From: Ruegeria marisrubri
GTDB lineage: Bacteria > Pseudomonadota > Alphaproteobacteria > Rhodobacterales > Rhodobacteraceae
Assembly (NCBI RefSeq): GCF_001507595.1
Contig: NZ_LQBQ01000035.1
Coordinates: 124,001-188,000, forward strand
Length of the DNA: 64,000 nucleotides
Direction of reading: 5' to 3'
Of the stretch, positions 45,718 to 53,907 are shown piece by piece. Every line of letters starts with the position of its first letter. Position 1 is the stretch's first letter. The translations under genes and the position numbers were made by a program. The notes below the pieces were generated by a model. The model searched no databases, was not told the origin of the DNA, and saw only the letters and a list, made by a program, of their open reading frames with translations.

Positions 45718-46314
45718 CTATTCTCTGGGCGCCGCAGCGTTGCGGCCAGCCAGTACGACGCTGATCGTATAGGCCGCCTGCGGGCTGAGGCCGGCCATGA
45801 TGCCCGCCGCCGTCTCGGGCGGCATGCGGGCGAGGAATCCGGCCGCGAAACCCGGGTCCATCTCTTCCAACAGCGCCGCCGCCTCCTTCGGCTTCATCTT
45901 GGCGTAGACATCGGTCAGGCGTGCCAGGTCGTTCTCGGCTGCGACTTCGGCCATCGCCATCGTGGCCCGGAGTGACTCTTCGGCCTCTGCTAGGGCCAAC
46001 AATCTGCTCTCGATCGCCTGATCCGCGATTTCCAGCGCCTTGAGCCTGTCCTGCATCTCGGTTTCCTGCCGCTTCAGGGCCTCGTCACGCTTCAAAAGCT
46101 CCTGCAGCACCTTGTTCAAGCGCGCGTGTTCGGTCGTTTCCCGGGTTTGACCGGGTTGCGCATCCGATGGGGGTGCCGCCAGTTCGCGGGCGAGAGCCGG
46201 CCCCGCCTGCAGGCCCAGTCGAAGCAGCGCCGAGCCGATCATGAGGACGGCAATGAAGAACAGGGGGCCGCCCCGTGACTGCCGCGAAGGGCCGGATCTT
46301 GCCGAAAACATCAT
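45718..46314 (-). CDS. motE: MotE-like protein (MgtE N-terminal-type domain, flagellar locus)
   Basis: A 198-residue protein with one N-terminal membrane helix (about 17-35), a coiled coil (about 65-125) and a C-terminal MgtE_N-type helical unit: LARLTDVYAKMKPKEAAALLEEMDPGFAAGFLARM, then PETAAGIMAGLSPQAAY. This is the layout of alphaproteobacterial MotE, which in Sinorhizobium acts as a periplasmic chaperone of the motor protein MotC. No motC was seen here. It lies 34 bases before motA and overlaps the preceding gene by 4 bases. Confidence 0.82.
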   Translation of the reverse strand: MMFSARSGPSRQSRGGPLFFIAVLMIGSALLRLGLQAGPALARELAAPPSDAQPGQTRETTEHARLNKVLQELLKRDEALKRQETEMQDRLKALEIADQAIESRLLALAEAEESLRATMAMAEVAAENDLARLTDVYAKMKPKEAAALLEEMDPGFAAGFLARMPPETAAGIMAGLSPQAAYTISVVLAGRNAAAPRE

Positions 46315-46739
46315 CGCTGGACCCCGTCGGTTCCGCGCTCGCGGCGATAGAACACCGGTTCCGCAGCGGGTTCCGGTCCGTCGTGGTCCTGTTCCCGGTC
46401 CTTCGGCTCCTCCGGCGCCGCGTTGCCCTTCCGGCGATCATCCTCCGCCCCGTCAGGAAGAACGTCGTGCATGGATGCCATCATCAGCTCCAGCCTCTGG
46501 GCGACGGATTCGGCACGCTCCGTGAGACCTTCGAGGGCCACGTTCGATTGATCCGAGGCGGACCGCGCCGCGGCGAGCGACCTGTTGAGTTCCTCCGCCT
46601 GTGACGCAAGAGCCGCCACCGCGCCTCCGACACCCTTTTCAAGATCGGTGAAGCGTTTCAGCCGCCGCGCCAGAACGAAACAGTAGAGACCAGCGCCCAA
46701 TGCACCGGCGACCAGAAGGATATCCGCAATGAGTTCCAA
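46311..46739 (-). CDS. Uncharacterised flagellar-locus membrane protein with coiled coil
   Basis: A 142-residue bitopic protein: N-terminal helix MELIADILLVAGALGAGLYC, then a heptad-rich cytoplasmic coiled coil (about 28-90, with ALASQAEELNRSLAAARSAS), then an acidic/proline-rich tail. It resembles the DUF6468-type/PflI-like proteins found beside fliL and motE in alphaproteobacterial flagellar loci; that assignment is from layout and position. Flagellar positioning or motor assembly is a possible role. ATGA overlap with the MotE-like gene. Confidence 0.72.
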   Translation of the reverse strand: MELIADILLVAGALGAGLYCFVLARRLKRFTDLEKGVGGAVAALASQAEELNRSLAAARSASDQSNVALEGLTERAESVAQRLELMMASMHDVLPDGAEDDRRKGNAAPEEPKDREQDHDGPEPAAEPVFYRRERGTDGVQR

Positions 46740-46748
46740 TTCCGTCTC

Positions 46749-47249
46749 CTAGTTCAGCACGAATTCGCCGACCAGAACGTCGCGCACCCGCCCCTCGCCC
46801 ACGACAATGTTGATCCGGCGCAGCAAGTGCCCCCGCAGGCGGGTCAGGGCGAGCGGGTCCTTCAGGTCGGCCACCTCGACCGCCCGAAGATATCCGTTGA
46901 GAACATCCATGATGCGGGGGCGCATCCTTTCCACGTCGGCGGCGTGTTCCTCGGCAACCTCCAGCTGGGCGTGAAATCGCAGATGCCCCATGCCTCCGCC
47001 CGTCTGCAGGTCGACGACGACCGGCGTCAGGTCCACGAATGCAACGGCCGGAAACGCGGCGGGAGAGGAATGCGATCCACCGGCAGCGGCGTCGGCCTTG
47101 CCGGTGGCAAGGCCCAGCGGAACCACGCCGGACGTCATCAGGAAAAACCCGCCCGCAGCTCCGGCGAGAGCGAGCAGTATGCCTGTGATCAGCCCGGCCT
47201 TGCCGGATTTCTCGGGTCGATCTCCTGTCTCTGCGGCTGTATCGGCCAT
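46749..47249 (-). CDS. fliL: Flagellar basal body-associated protein FliL
   Basis: A 166-residue single-pass inner-membrane protein: cytoplasmic tail, helix LITGILLALAGAAGGFFLM (about 19-38), then a periplasmic SPFH-like domain with FVDLTPVVVDLQ, LRFHAQLEV and the C-terminal INIVVGEGRVRDVLVGEFVLN. FliL rings surround stators and affect torque. First gene of the minus-strand half of the flagellar block, divergent from fliF across a 118-base spacer carrying a CtrA-like box. Confidence 0.92.
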   Translation of the reverse strand: MADTAAETGDRPEKSGKAGLITGILLALAGAAGGFFLMTSGVVPLGLATGKADAAAGGSHSSPAAFPAVAFVDLTPVVVDLQTGGGMGHLRFHAQLEVAEEHAADVERMRPRIMDVLNGYLRAVEVADLKDPLALTRLRGHLLRRINIVVGEGRVRDVLVGEFVLN

Positions 47250-47294
47250 GGCATCCTCTTTGCTGCGTGCGACCGATTCATAACCGCTCAGGCA

Positions 47295-47309
47295 CTAACC
47301 GATTGTTAA
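47295..47309. promoter_or_regulatory. Near-consensus CtrA box between fliL and fliF
   Basis: CTAA-N7-TTAA (CTAACCGATTGTTAA) differs from the CtrA consensus TTAA-N7-TTAA at one base and lies in the shared promoter region of both flagellar half-operons. CtrA activates flagellar genes in Caulobacter, Rhodobacter and roseobacters. Confidence 0.6.
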
Positions 47310-47367
47310 GCGCCATCGTCCAAACAGAAGGCGAGCCACGCAGAACGGTGGCGGGACGGAGGTGCAT

Positions 47368-48981
47368 GTGCAGCAGATCAAGGCTGTCTGGTCGCGGTTG
47401 GACGGGCGCAAGCGGATTACGGTGGTCGGTGCCGCTCTGGCGGTGTTCCTGATCCTTCTGGTTCTTTCACGCCTGGCGACGACGCCGTCGATGACCCTGC
47501 TTTTTGCCGGGCTGGAAAGCGGCTCGGCCGGGGACATCGTGCGCGCGCTCGACCAGCGCGGGGTGCCCTACGAGGTTCGGGGCGGCTCGATCTACGTGCC
47601 CGCCGCCCGGCGGGACGAACTTCGCATGACGCTGGCCAGCGAAGGCCTGCCCGCCAATGGCTCCAAGGGGTATGAACTGCTCGATTCGCTCAGTGGCTTT
47701 GGCACCACGTCGCAGATGTTCGATGCCGCCTACTGGCGCGCCAAGGAAGGTGAACTGGCCCGCACGATCGTGGCCAGCCCCCATATCGGACAGGCGCGTG
47801 TTCACATCGCGCACGGGTCGGCCAACCCGTTTCAGCGTGGCGTGGAACCCACGGCTTCGGTCTATCTGGTCGCGGCGGGGGCTCCGGTCACTCCTGCGCA
47901 GGCGAAGGCGGTTCGGTTCCTCGTCGCCTCGGCGGTCAGCGGCCTGTCGCCTGAAAAGGTCGCGGTGATCGATTCCGCCGGCACCGTGATCGGGGCCGAG
48001 GAAACGGCCGGCGGCGCCGGAAATGCCGAGGATCAGGCGCAGCGTCTTCGCGAACGGGTTCTGCGTCTGGTCGAGGCGCGGGTCGGTCCCGGCAACGCGG
48101 TGGTCGAGGTCAGCGTCGAAACGGTCACCGAAACCGAATCGATCCGTGAACGGCGCATCGACCCCAACGGGCGCGTCGCCATCAGCACCGATGTGGAAGA
48201 GCGGTCGGACAGCTCCCGCAACCAGTCCTCCGAGGTGACGGTGGCGTCGAACCTTCCCGACGGTGACGCGGCCGACGGCGACCGGTCCGACGCCACGTCC
48301 AGCCAGACCCGCGAACGGGTGAATTACGAGGTTTCGGAAACCGAGCTCGAGGTGGTCCGGGTTCCGGGCGCGATCAAGCGCCTGACGGTTGCCGTTCTCG
48401 TGAACGGGACGCGGAGCACGGATTCATCCGGCGCCGAGGTCTTCGTGCCGCTTCCCCAGGAAGAGCTGGATTCCCTGAGTGAACTGGTGGCTTCGGCCGT
48501 CGGCTTCGACGCCGAGCGCGGCGATGTCATCACGTTGAAATCGCTCGACCTGCCGGCCTTCGAGCCGCAGGGCACTCTGGCGAAGTCGAGCCTTTGGCAG
48601 AAGTCCAGCCTCGACATGATGTCGCTGATCCAGATGGCGACGCTGGCAATCGTGGCGCTGTTTCTGGGCCTGTTCGTGATCCGGCCGATCCTGACCAATC
48701 CGAAACCCCTGCCGGCCTTGCCCGCCGCCGATCAAGGTGGTGAGGCAGCGGCCGGCGGGCTGCGGGTGCTGGACGGAGAGATCGCGGCGGCAGAGGGCGA
48801 GGAGGTCGCCGCCGTTCCAGCTGAAATCGGGGCGGGCCAGGGGCGCCCGCCGGTTGCCGCGATTTCCACGGCCGGAACGGAACAGGCCGTCGAGCGTCTG
48901 CGGGAGCTGATCGGCGACAAGCAGGAGGAGACGGTCGAGATCCTGCGCAGCTGGCTTGAAGAGAGCGAGGAGGAGGCTTGA
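47368..48981 (+). CDS. fliF: Flagellar MS-ring protein FliF
   Basis: A 537-residue MS-ring protein. It has an N-terminal membrane helix (about 18-36), ring-building domains (LFAGLESGSAGDIVRALDQRGVPYEV, then SQMFDAAYWRAKEGELARTI), a central variable stretch, a second membrane helix (about 410-432, MSLIQMATLAIVALFLGLFVI) and a C-terminal cytosolic tail (RLRELIGDKQEETVEILRSWLEE) that binds FliG. GTG 47368 is preferred because GGAGG lies 5 bases upstream; another GTG at 47362 is too close to it. The stop overlaps the next start by one base. Confidence 0.95.
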   Translation: MQQIKAVWSRLDGRKRITVVGAALAVFLILLVLSRLATTPSMTLLFAGLESGSAGDIVRALDQRGVPYEVRGGSIYVPAARRDELRMTLASEGLPANGSKGYELLDSLSGFGTTSQMFDAAYWRAKEGELARTIVASPHIGQARVHIAHGSANPFQRGVEPTASVYLVAAGAPVTPAQAKAVRFLVASAVSGLSPEKVAVIDSAGTVIGAEETAGGAGNAEDQAQRLRERVLRLVEARVGPGNAVVEVSVETVTETESIRERRIDPNGRVAISTDVEERSDSSRNQSSEVTVASNLPDGDAADGDRSDATSSQTRERVNYEVSETELEVVRVPGAIKRLTVAVLVNGTRSTDSSGAEVFVPLPQEELDSLSELVASAVGFDAERGDVITLKSLDLPAFEPQGTLAKSSLWQKSSLDMMSLIQMATLAIVALFLGLFVIRPILTNPKPLPALPAADQGGEAAAGGLRVLDGEIAAAEGEEVAAVPAEIGAGQGRPPVAAISTAGTEQAVERLRELIGDKQEETVEILRSWLEESEEEA

Positions 48982-49580
48982 TGCCGATCGCGCATCTGCT
49001 GGAGCATTTCGACGCGGACCCAAGGGGTGGCGTGACGGTTCACCCGATGTCGGAAGAGGCACTGGAGGAAGAGCGCCTGGCGGCTTTCGAGCGCGGCTAC
49101 GCCGCCGGATGGGAAGACGCCCTGAGCGCCCAGCAAGTGAGCCGGAACCGCATCGAAGCATCGCTTGCCGAGACCCTGGAAACCCTTTCCTTCACCTATC
49201 ACGAGGCGTTGCACCGAATGACCCTGTCGCTGGAGCCCTTGTTCCACAGCCTTGTGAAGATCGCGCTGCCGCAGATGCTGGAGCAGGGTTTCGGGCAGCA
49301 GATCGTGACACAGCTCAAGGAGATGGCCGGCGACCAGATGGCCCAGCCGGTCGAACTGGTCGTGCCGCCGGGCGTCGGCGGGGAACTGCAGCCGCTGCTG
49401 GAGCGGGAGTTTTCGATGCCGGTGCAACTGATCGAGGACGCGGCGCTTCTGCCCGGCCAGGCCGGTCTGCGCGTGGGCACGGCCGAATGCGAGGTGGACT
49501 GCAGGGCTTTGCTCGCCGCCATCGACGAAGCCTTTGACGCATTCTTGTATCAGGCAAAGGAGGGAGCATTGCATGAGTGA
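48981..49580 (+). CDS. fliH: FliH-like flagellar export regulator
   Basis: A 199-residue protein of FliH character: an acidic N-terminus with FERGYAAGWEDA, a helical stalk (about 50-110) and a C-terminal globular part (GLRVGTAECEVDCRALLAAIDEAFDAFL). FliH binds and restrains the export ATPase FliI and links it to FliN. Sequence conservation in this family is low, so the name rests on position between fliF and fliN and on the C-terminal motif. ATG 48981 overlaps the fliF stop. Confidence 0.82.
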   Translation: MPIAHLLEHFDADPRGGVTVHPMSEEALEEERLAAFERGYAAGWEDALSAQQVSRNRIEASLAETLETLSFTYHEALHRMTLSLEPLFHSLVKIALPQMLEQGFGQQIVTQLKEMAGDQMAQPVELVVPPGVGGELQPLLEREFSMPVQLIEDAALLPGQAGLRVGTAECEVDCRALLAAIDEAFDAFLYQAKEGALHE

Positions 49581-49860
49581 AACCGAAAAAAACGGCACCA
49601 CCAAACCGAACCCGTTCGACGCGGTGCCGATCGAGGTCATCGTCTCGGTGGGGCGCGCCCGCCCGTTGATCCGCGATCTGCTGAGTCTGGGCGAAAACGC
49701 GGTTCTGACGCTCGACAAGCGGGTCGAGGATCCGGTCCATCTCTATGTCGGGGATCAGCTCGTCGCCCGCGGCCAACTCGAGGAAATCGAGGGCGACCAG
49801 CCCGGCCAGCTTGCGGTGCGCCTGACCGAGATCACCGACCTCGGGGACGGTATCGGCTGA
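49573..49860 (+). CDS. fliN: Flagellar motor switch protein FliN
   Basis: A 95-residue SpoA-domain protein: IPIEV-like core VPIEVIVSVGRARPLIRDLLSL, GENAVLTLDKRVEDPVHLYV, GDQLVARGQLEEI, RLTEI. It forms the lower C-ring with FliM and receives FliH. ATG 49573 overlaps the fliH end by 8 bases and its stop overlaps fliP by one base (TGATG). Confidence 0.94.
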   Translation: MSETEKNGTTKPNPFDAVPIEVIVSVGRARPLIRDLLSLGENAVLTLDKRVEDPVHLYVGDQLVARGQLEEIEGDQPGQLAVRLTEITDLGDGIG

Positions 49861-50597
49861 TGCGCGCAATTCTCCGGGTGCTCGTGGCGGCGGCCGTGGT
49901 CGCCCTGTTGCCGTCGGTCGCCGCGGCGCAGGAGGTGACGCTGCATTTGGGAGAGGGCGGCTCGATCTCCGCCCGCGCCATTCAACTGATCCTTCTGATA
50001 ACGGTTCTGAGCCTGGCGCCCGGGCTGTTGATCATGGTCACCTGCTTCCCCTTTCTGGTGACGGTGCTGGCGATCCTGCGGCAGGGCATCGGGCTGCAGC
50101 AATCTCCGCCCAACATGCTGATCGTGAGCCTTGCCCTGTTCCTGACCTATTTCATCATGGAGCCGGTTTTCTCCGAGGCTTGGGTGACGGGCATTCAGCC
50201 CATGCTCGACGAGACGATGGAGATGGAACCGGCGCTGGAGCGCGCGATGCAGCCGTTCCGCGCCTTCATGGCGGCGCGCGTCGATCCCGACACCTTCCAC
50301 TCCATGGCCGCGCTACGGCCGGATACCGAAACGGCCGAGCTTTCGCCCGCATCGCCGGTTTCGGTTCTGGTGCCGTCCTTCATGCTGTCGGAAATCGCCC
50401 GGGCGTTTCAGATCGGCTTTCTGATCTTCCTGCCGTTCCTGATCATCGACCTGGTGGTGGCGGCGATCCTCATGTCGATGGGCATGATGATGGTGCCGCC
50501 GGCCATGGTCGCGCTGCCGTTCAAGCTGGCCTTTTTCGTCGTCGCCGACGGCTGGGCGCTGATCGCGGGGGCGCTGGTGCGCAGCTACGCCCCCTGA
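49860..50597 (+). CDS. fliP: Flagellar type III export protein FliP
   Basis: A 245-residue export-gate subunit. A cleavable signal peptide (about 23 residues, ending AAA-QE) is followed by four helices with LLITVLSLAPGLLIMVTCF, TVLAILRQGIGLQQSPPNMLI, FMLSEIARAFQIGFLIFLPFLIID and VPPAMVALPFKLAFFV, the FliP/SctR signatures. The usual partners FliQ, FliR, FlhB and FlhA are not found in the window. Convergent with the aminotransferase gene, 16 bases apart. Confidence 0.96.
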   Translation: MRAILRVLVAAAVVALLPSVAAAQEVTLHLGEGGSISARAIQLILLITVLSLAPGLLIMVTCFPFLVTVLAILRQGIGLQQSPPNMLIVSLALFLTYFIMEPVFSEAWVTGIQPMLDETMEMEPALERAMQPFRAFMAARVDPDTFHSMAALRPDTETAELSPASPVSVLVPSFMLSEIARAFQIGFLIFLPFLIIDLVVAAILMSMGMMMVPPAMVALPFKLAFFVVADGWALIAGALVRSYAP

Positions 50598-50613
50598 TGC
50601 GGGTCGCTTCCGG

Positions 50614-51960
50614 TCAGAGCGCCGAGAATCCGGCGTCCAGCGCCGCCAGGATGGCGTCCACGTCCGAGGCGCTCAGCACAAGCGGCGGCGACATGATCAG
50701 GTTAGCGCCCGAGACGCGCACCATCACGCCGTTCTGATAGGCCACGTCCTGAACCTTCAGCGGAACCGGCTTGTCAGCCGCGGCCTTGGTCGCCCGGTCG
50801 CCGACCATCTCGATCGCGACCATCAGCCCATAACCACCGCGCACGTCGCCGATGACCTCGTGTTTCTCCATCAGCGCCTTGCAACCCTCGAACATCTGGG
50901 CGCCCCGCGCGGCGGCGTTCTCGACCACGTTCAGCCGCTCGGTCTCGGCCAGGCAGGCCAGCGCGGCGGCGGCGCCGACCGGGTGGCCCGAATAGGTATA
51001 TCCATGCCCGATGGATGCGTTGGCATTGCCCTCGAAAGCCTCGATCATCCGGTCGCCGATCATCACCGCGCCAAAGGGGAAGAAGCCGTTGGTGATGGCC
51101 TTGGCCGTGCACATCATGTCGGGCTTTACCCCCCACAGCCGCGCGCCCGACCAGGCGCCGGTGCGGCCATAGGCGGTGATCACCTCGTCCGAGATCAGCA
51201 GGATCCCGTGCCGGTCGCAGATCTCGCGGACCATCGGCATGAAGGAGGCGTGCGGCGGGATCACGCCGCCCGCACCCAGGATCGGTTCCATGATGAAGGC
51301 CGCGATCGTGTCGGCCCCCTGAAACGCGATCTCGTCCTCCAGCGCCGCCGCGCAGAGCTGCGCCAGTCGCTCGGGGTCGCTCTCGTTGAACGGGTTGCGA
51401 TAGGTGTAGGGGGCCGGAATGTGATAACAGCCCGGCAGCAACGGCTCGTAGGCGGTGCGGAAATTGGCGTTGCCGTTGACGCTCGCGCCGCCGAAATGGG
51501 TGCCGTGATAGCCCTTCTTGAGGCTCAGGAACTTCACCCGCCCCGGCTCGCCCCGCAGCTTGTGATATTGCCGCGCCAGCCGCAGCGCCGTCTCGACGCT
51601 GTCCGAGCCGCCCGAGGTGAAAAAGGCGCGGCTCAGCCCGTCGGGGGCAAAGAACCGGGCCAGTTCCCAGGACAGTTCGATCACCGCGTCATTCGAGGTG
51701 CCCCGGAAGGTCGAGTAATAGGGCAGCCGGTCAAGCTGCGCCGCAATCGCCTGTTTCACCGGCTCGCAGGAATAGCCCAGGTTGACGTTCCACAGCCCGC
51801 CGACCGCGTCGATGGCCTCGTGCCCGTCGATGTCGCGGATGCGCACCCCTTCGCCCCCAGTGATGATTTTCGGAGGGTTCACCCGGCTGTCCTCGGGCGA
51901 GGTCATCGGGTGCCACATGTGGCGGGCGTTGTTTTCCTTCAGAAAGTTCGAATCCTTCAT
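50614..51960 (-). CDS. Class III aminotransferase (omega-amino acid type)
   Basis: A 448-residue PLP enzyme. It has HMWHPMTSP at the N-terminus, FFTSGGSDSVETALRLARQYH for phosphate binding, the metal-independent EPILGAGGV, SDEVITAYGRTG and the PLP lysine in CTAKAITNGFFPFGAVMI. The opening resembles taurine:pyruvate, putrescine and beta-alanine:pyruvate transaminases. It would turn an omega-amino compound into an aldehyde, which suits the aldehyde dehydrogenase of the divergent operon. ATG 51960 overlaps the stop of the IclR gene by 4 bases. Confidence 0.92.
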   Translation of the reverse strand: MKDSNFLKENNARHMWHPMTSPEDSRVNPPKIITGGEGVRIRDIDGHEAIDAVGGLWNVNLGYSCEPVKQAIAAQLDRLPYYSTFRGTSNDAVIELSWELARFFAPDGLSRAFFTSGGSDSVETALRLARQYHKLRGEPGRVKFLSLKKGYHGTHFGGASVNGNANFRTAYEPLLPGCYHIPAPYTYRNPFNESDPERLAQLCAAALEDEIAFQGADTIAAFIMEPILGAGGVIPPHASFMPMVREICDRHGILLISDEVITAYGRTGAWSGARLWGVKPDMMCTAKAITNGFFPFGAVMIGDRMIEAFEGNANASIGHGYTYSGHPVGAAAALACLAETERLNVVENAAARGAQMFEGCKALMEKHEVIGDVRGGYGLMVAIEMVGDRATKAAADKPVPLKVQDVAYQNGVMVRVSGANLIMSPPLVLSASDVDAILAALDAGFSAL

Positions 51961-52766
51961 CTTGCCGCATCCTCTCTGGGCATGGGGGTGAGGGTGTCCG
52001 CCCAGGCGGCTTCGACCACGGCCGGCACCGTCCCTCCCCAATTTCGCGTGATCTGGCGGGCCGCCTCGACAAGCGCGGTCCGGTTCGTGAATTCCTGTTC
52101 GGCGGTCATGCGGGTCGCGACGCTGGCCACCGCGACCGCCCCGGCCAGCGCCCCCGACTGGTCGTAGATCGGCGCGGCCATGCCGTGAACGCCGGCCTCG
52201 AAACCGCTGTCCGAGGTGCTGATCCCGGTGCGGCGCGCCTCGGCCACGGCGGCATCCAGCGCCTCGGGGGTGGTTGGCGTGAAGTCGGTGAAACGGTTCA
52301 TGTTCGCCAGCGCCGCATCGCGCAGCTCGGGGGCGCCGAAGGCAACCGCGCTGATCCCCGAAGCGGTGGCATGCAGCGGCAGAATCGCCACGTCGATCAC
52401 CACGCGCGTGCTGTGCCGGGTCGATTCGTGCACCGCCAGCGAATGCAGGGACGACCCCGACAGAACCGAGACATGGGCGCTTTCCCCGGTCCTGTCCGCC
52501 AGCGTTGCCAAGGGCTGCAACACGCCGTCCCGGCGCGGCACCGTGGCCTCTCGCAACTCGGCCAGGCGCAGCGCCGCCGGACCGATGCGATAGGCCCTGG
52601 TGGTGGGGTTTTGCTCAACCAGCCCAACGGCTTCCAGCGCGGTGAGGTGCCGATAGGTCGTCGCCTTGTCGCGGCGTGCAAGGCGGCAGAACTCCGACAG
52701 GCCGATCTCGGGCCGGGCCGTGGAAAAGTGATTCAGAAGACCGATGGCCTTTTCGACTACCGACAT
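51957..52766 (-). CDS. IclR family transcriptional regulator
   Basis: A 269-residue regulator: N-terminal winged HTH (about 1-65; VVEKAIGLLNHFS, ATTYRHLTALEAVGLVEQ) and C-terminal ligand-binding GAF-like IclR domain with SAVAFGAPELRDA and GISTSDSGFEAGVHGMAAPIYDQSGALAGAVAVA. It probably represses or activates the flanking operons in response to a pathway metabolite. It is cotranscribed with the aminotransferase and divergent from tctC; a perfect palindrome lies in the spacer. Confidence 0.94.
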   Translation of the reverse strand: MSVVEKAIGLLNHFSTARPEIGLSEFCRLARRDKATTYRHLTALEAVGLVEQNPTTRAYRIGPAALRLAELREATVPRRDGVLQPLATLADRTGESAHVSVLSGSSLHSLAVHESTRHSTRVVIDVAILPLHATASGISAVAFGAPELRDAALANMNRFTDFTPTTPEALDAAVAEARRTGISTSDSGFEAGVHGMAAPIYDQSGALAGAVAVASVATRMTAEQEFTNRTALVEAARQITRNWGGTVPAVVEAAWADTLTPMPREDAAR

Positions 52767-52849
52767 CGCCGCGTGGTATCCTCTCGTGTGATTTTCGGAA
52801 AAAGATTGACAGAAGATATTTCACAACGCAATCTATTTTTCAAACCAAT

Positions 52850-52866
52850 GGTTCATATAATGAACC
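52850..52866. promoter_or_regulatory. Perfect palindrome GGTTCAT-ATA-ATGAACC, probable IclR operator
   Basis: The 17-base site lies 21 bases before the tctC ATG and downstream of a TTGACA (52806-52811) that could be the -35 element of the tctC promoter. The site would then overlap or follow the transcription start, suggesting repression. Size and spacing suit IclR-type dimers. Confidence 0.65.
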
Positions 52867-52886
52867 GATGCAGCAGGGAGAAAGTG

Positions 52887-53831
52887 ATGAAGACCTTTGC
52901 AAAGACATTGGGCGCCGCCGCCTTGGCCGCCCTTGCCGCGGCCGGCGGCGCCCTGGCCGAATACCCGGAAAAGCCGGTCGAGTTCGTGGTGCCCTGGCCT
53001 CCGGGCGATCTCGAGGATGTGCTGACGCGCATGATCGCCGAGGATTTCCAGACCAAGTATGGCGTGGCCGCGGCCGTGGTGAACAAGCCCGGCGGGGGCG
53101 GTGGCCCGTTCCCGGGCGCGGTCGAGGTGGCGAATGCGCCGGCCGACGGCTACACGGTGGGCTCGTTCATCATCGCCATCCCGACGGTCGGCCCCCAGAT
53201 CGGCATCCCCGATCTGAACCCGGACCCGTTCGAGCCGCTGGGCAACTTCCTGACCTATCCCTTCGTCATCGCGGCCTCGGGCGATGCGCCCTATGACGAC
53301 ATGGCGGGGCTTGCCGCCCATGCCAAGGAGAACGACGTGGTGCTGGGCCATTTCGGCGTGCCGCTGGTTCCGACGCGGGTGACCTTGGCGCTGGCCAAGG
53401 AAATGGGCTTTTCCTACGCCTCCGACGCGCCCTTCGACGCGCTCGACTGCAACACGCTGGCCTCGGGTGACGTGGACGTGATCAACACCACGCTGCAACT
53501 GATCCTGCCCTGCCTCGATGACGTCAAGGTGCTGGCCTCGATCGGGTCCGAGCGCATCTCGCTGACGCCCGACACCCCCACCGTGGCGGAACTGGCGCCG
53601 AACCTGAACGTGTCGCTGTGGAACGGCCTCTTCGTGCACAAGGACACCCCGCAGGAGGCGCGCGACAAGATCATCGCGGTGGCCAAGGAAACCGTGATGT
53701 CCGAACGCGCGCAAAAGCTGGCCGAAGAGACCGGCGCCCTGGTCTACTGGCAGGATGCCGATGCAGTGAAGGCCCAGATCGAAGCCGACATCGAGACTCT
53801 GGCCCGCATCGACGAGATGCTTGGCCGCTGA
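52887..53831 (+). CDS. Tripartite tricarboxylate transporter substrate-binding protein (TctC type)
   Basis: A 314-residue periplasmic binding protein. A signal peptide (about 24 residues, ending ALA-EY) precedes YPEKPVEFVVPWPPGD, NKPGGGGGPFPGAVEVANAPADGYT and PTVAELAP. TctC/Bug proteins bind carboxylates, often via an Asp in the PGG.xD loop; here the loop reads PWPPGDLEDV, slightly unlike the usual PGGxxD. The ligand is not deducible. AGGGAG precedes ATG 52887. First gene of the five-gene operon. Confidence 0.93.
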   Translation: MKTFAKTLGAAALAALAAAGGALAEYPEKPVEFVVPWPPGDLEDVLTRMIAEDFQTKYGVAAAVVNKPGGGGGPFPGAVEVANAPADGYTVGSFIIAIPTVGPQIGIPDLNPDPFEPLGNFLTYPFVIAASGDAPYDDMAGLAAHAKENDVVLGHFGVPLVPTRVTLALAKEMGFSYASDAPFDALDCNTLASGDVDVINTTLQLILPCLDDVKVLASIGSERISLTPDTPTVAELAPNLNVSLWNGLFVHKDTPQEARDKIIAVAKETVMSERAQKLAEETGALVYWQDADAVKAQIEADIETLARIDEMLGR

Positions 53832-53907
53832 GCGGCACTTGATCCATGATACCGACAGGGCGCCCGCCGGCGCCCTGTTCCAGGACACCGGCCAGAGGCT
53901 TTCCCAT

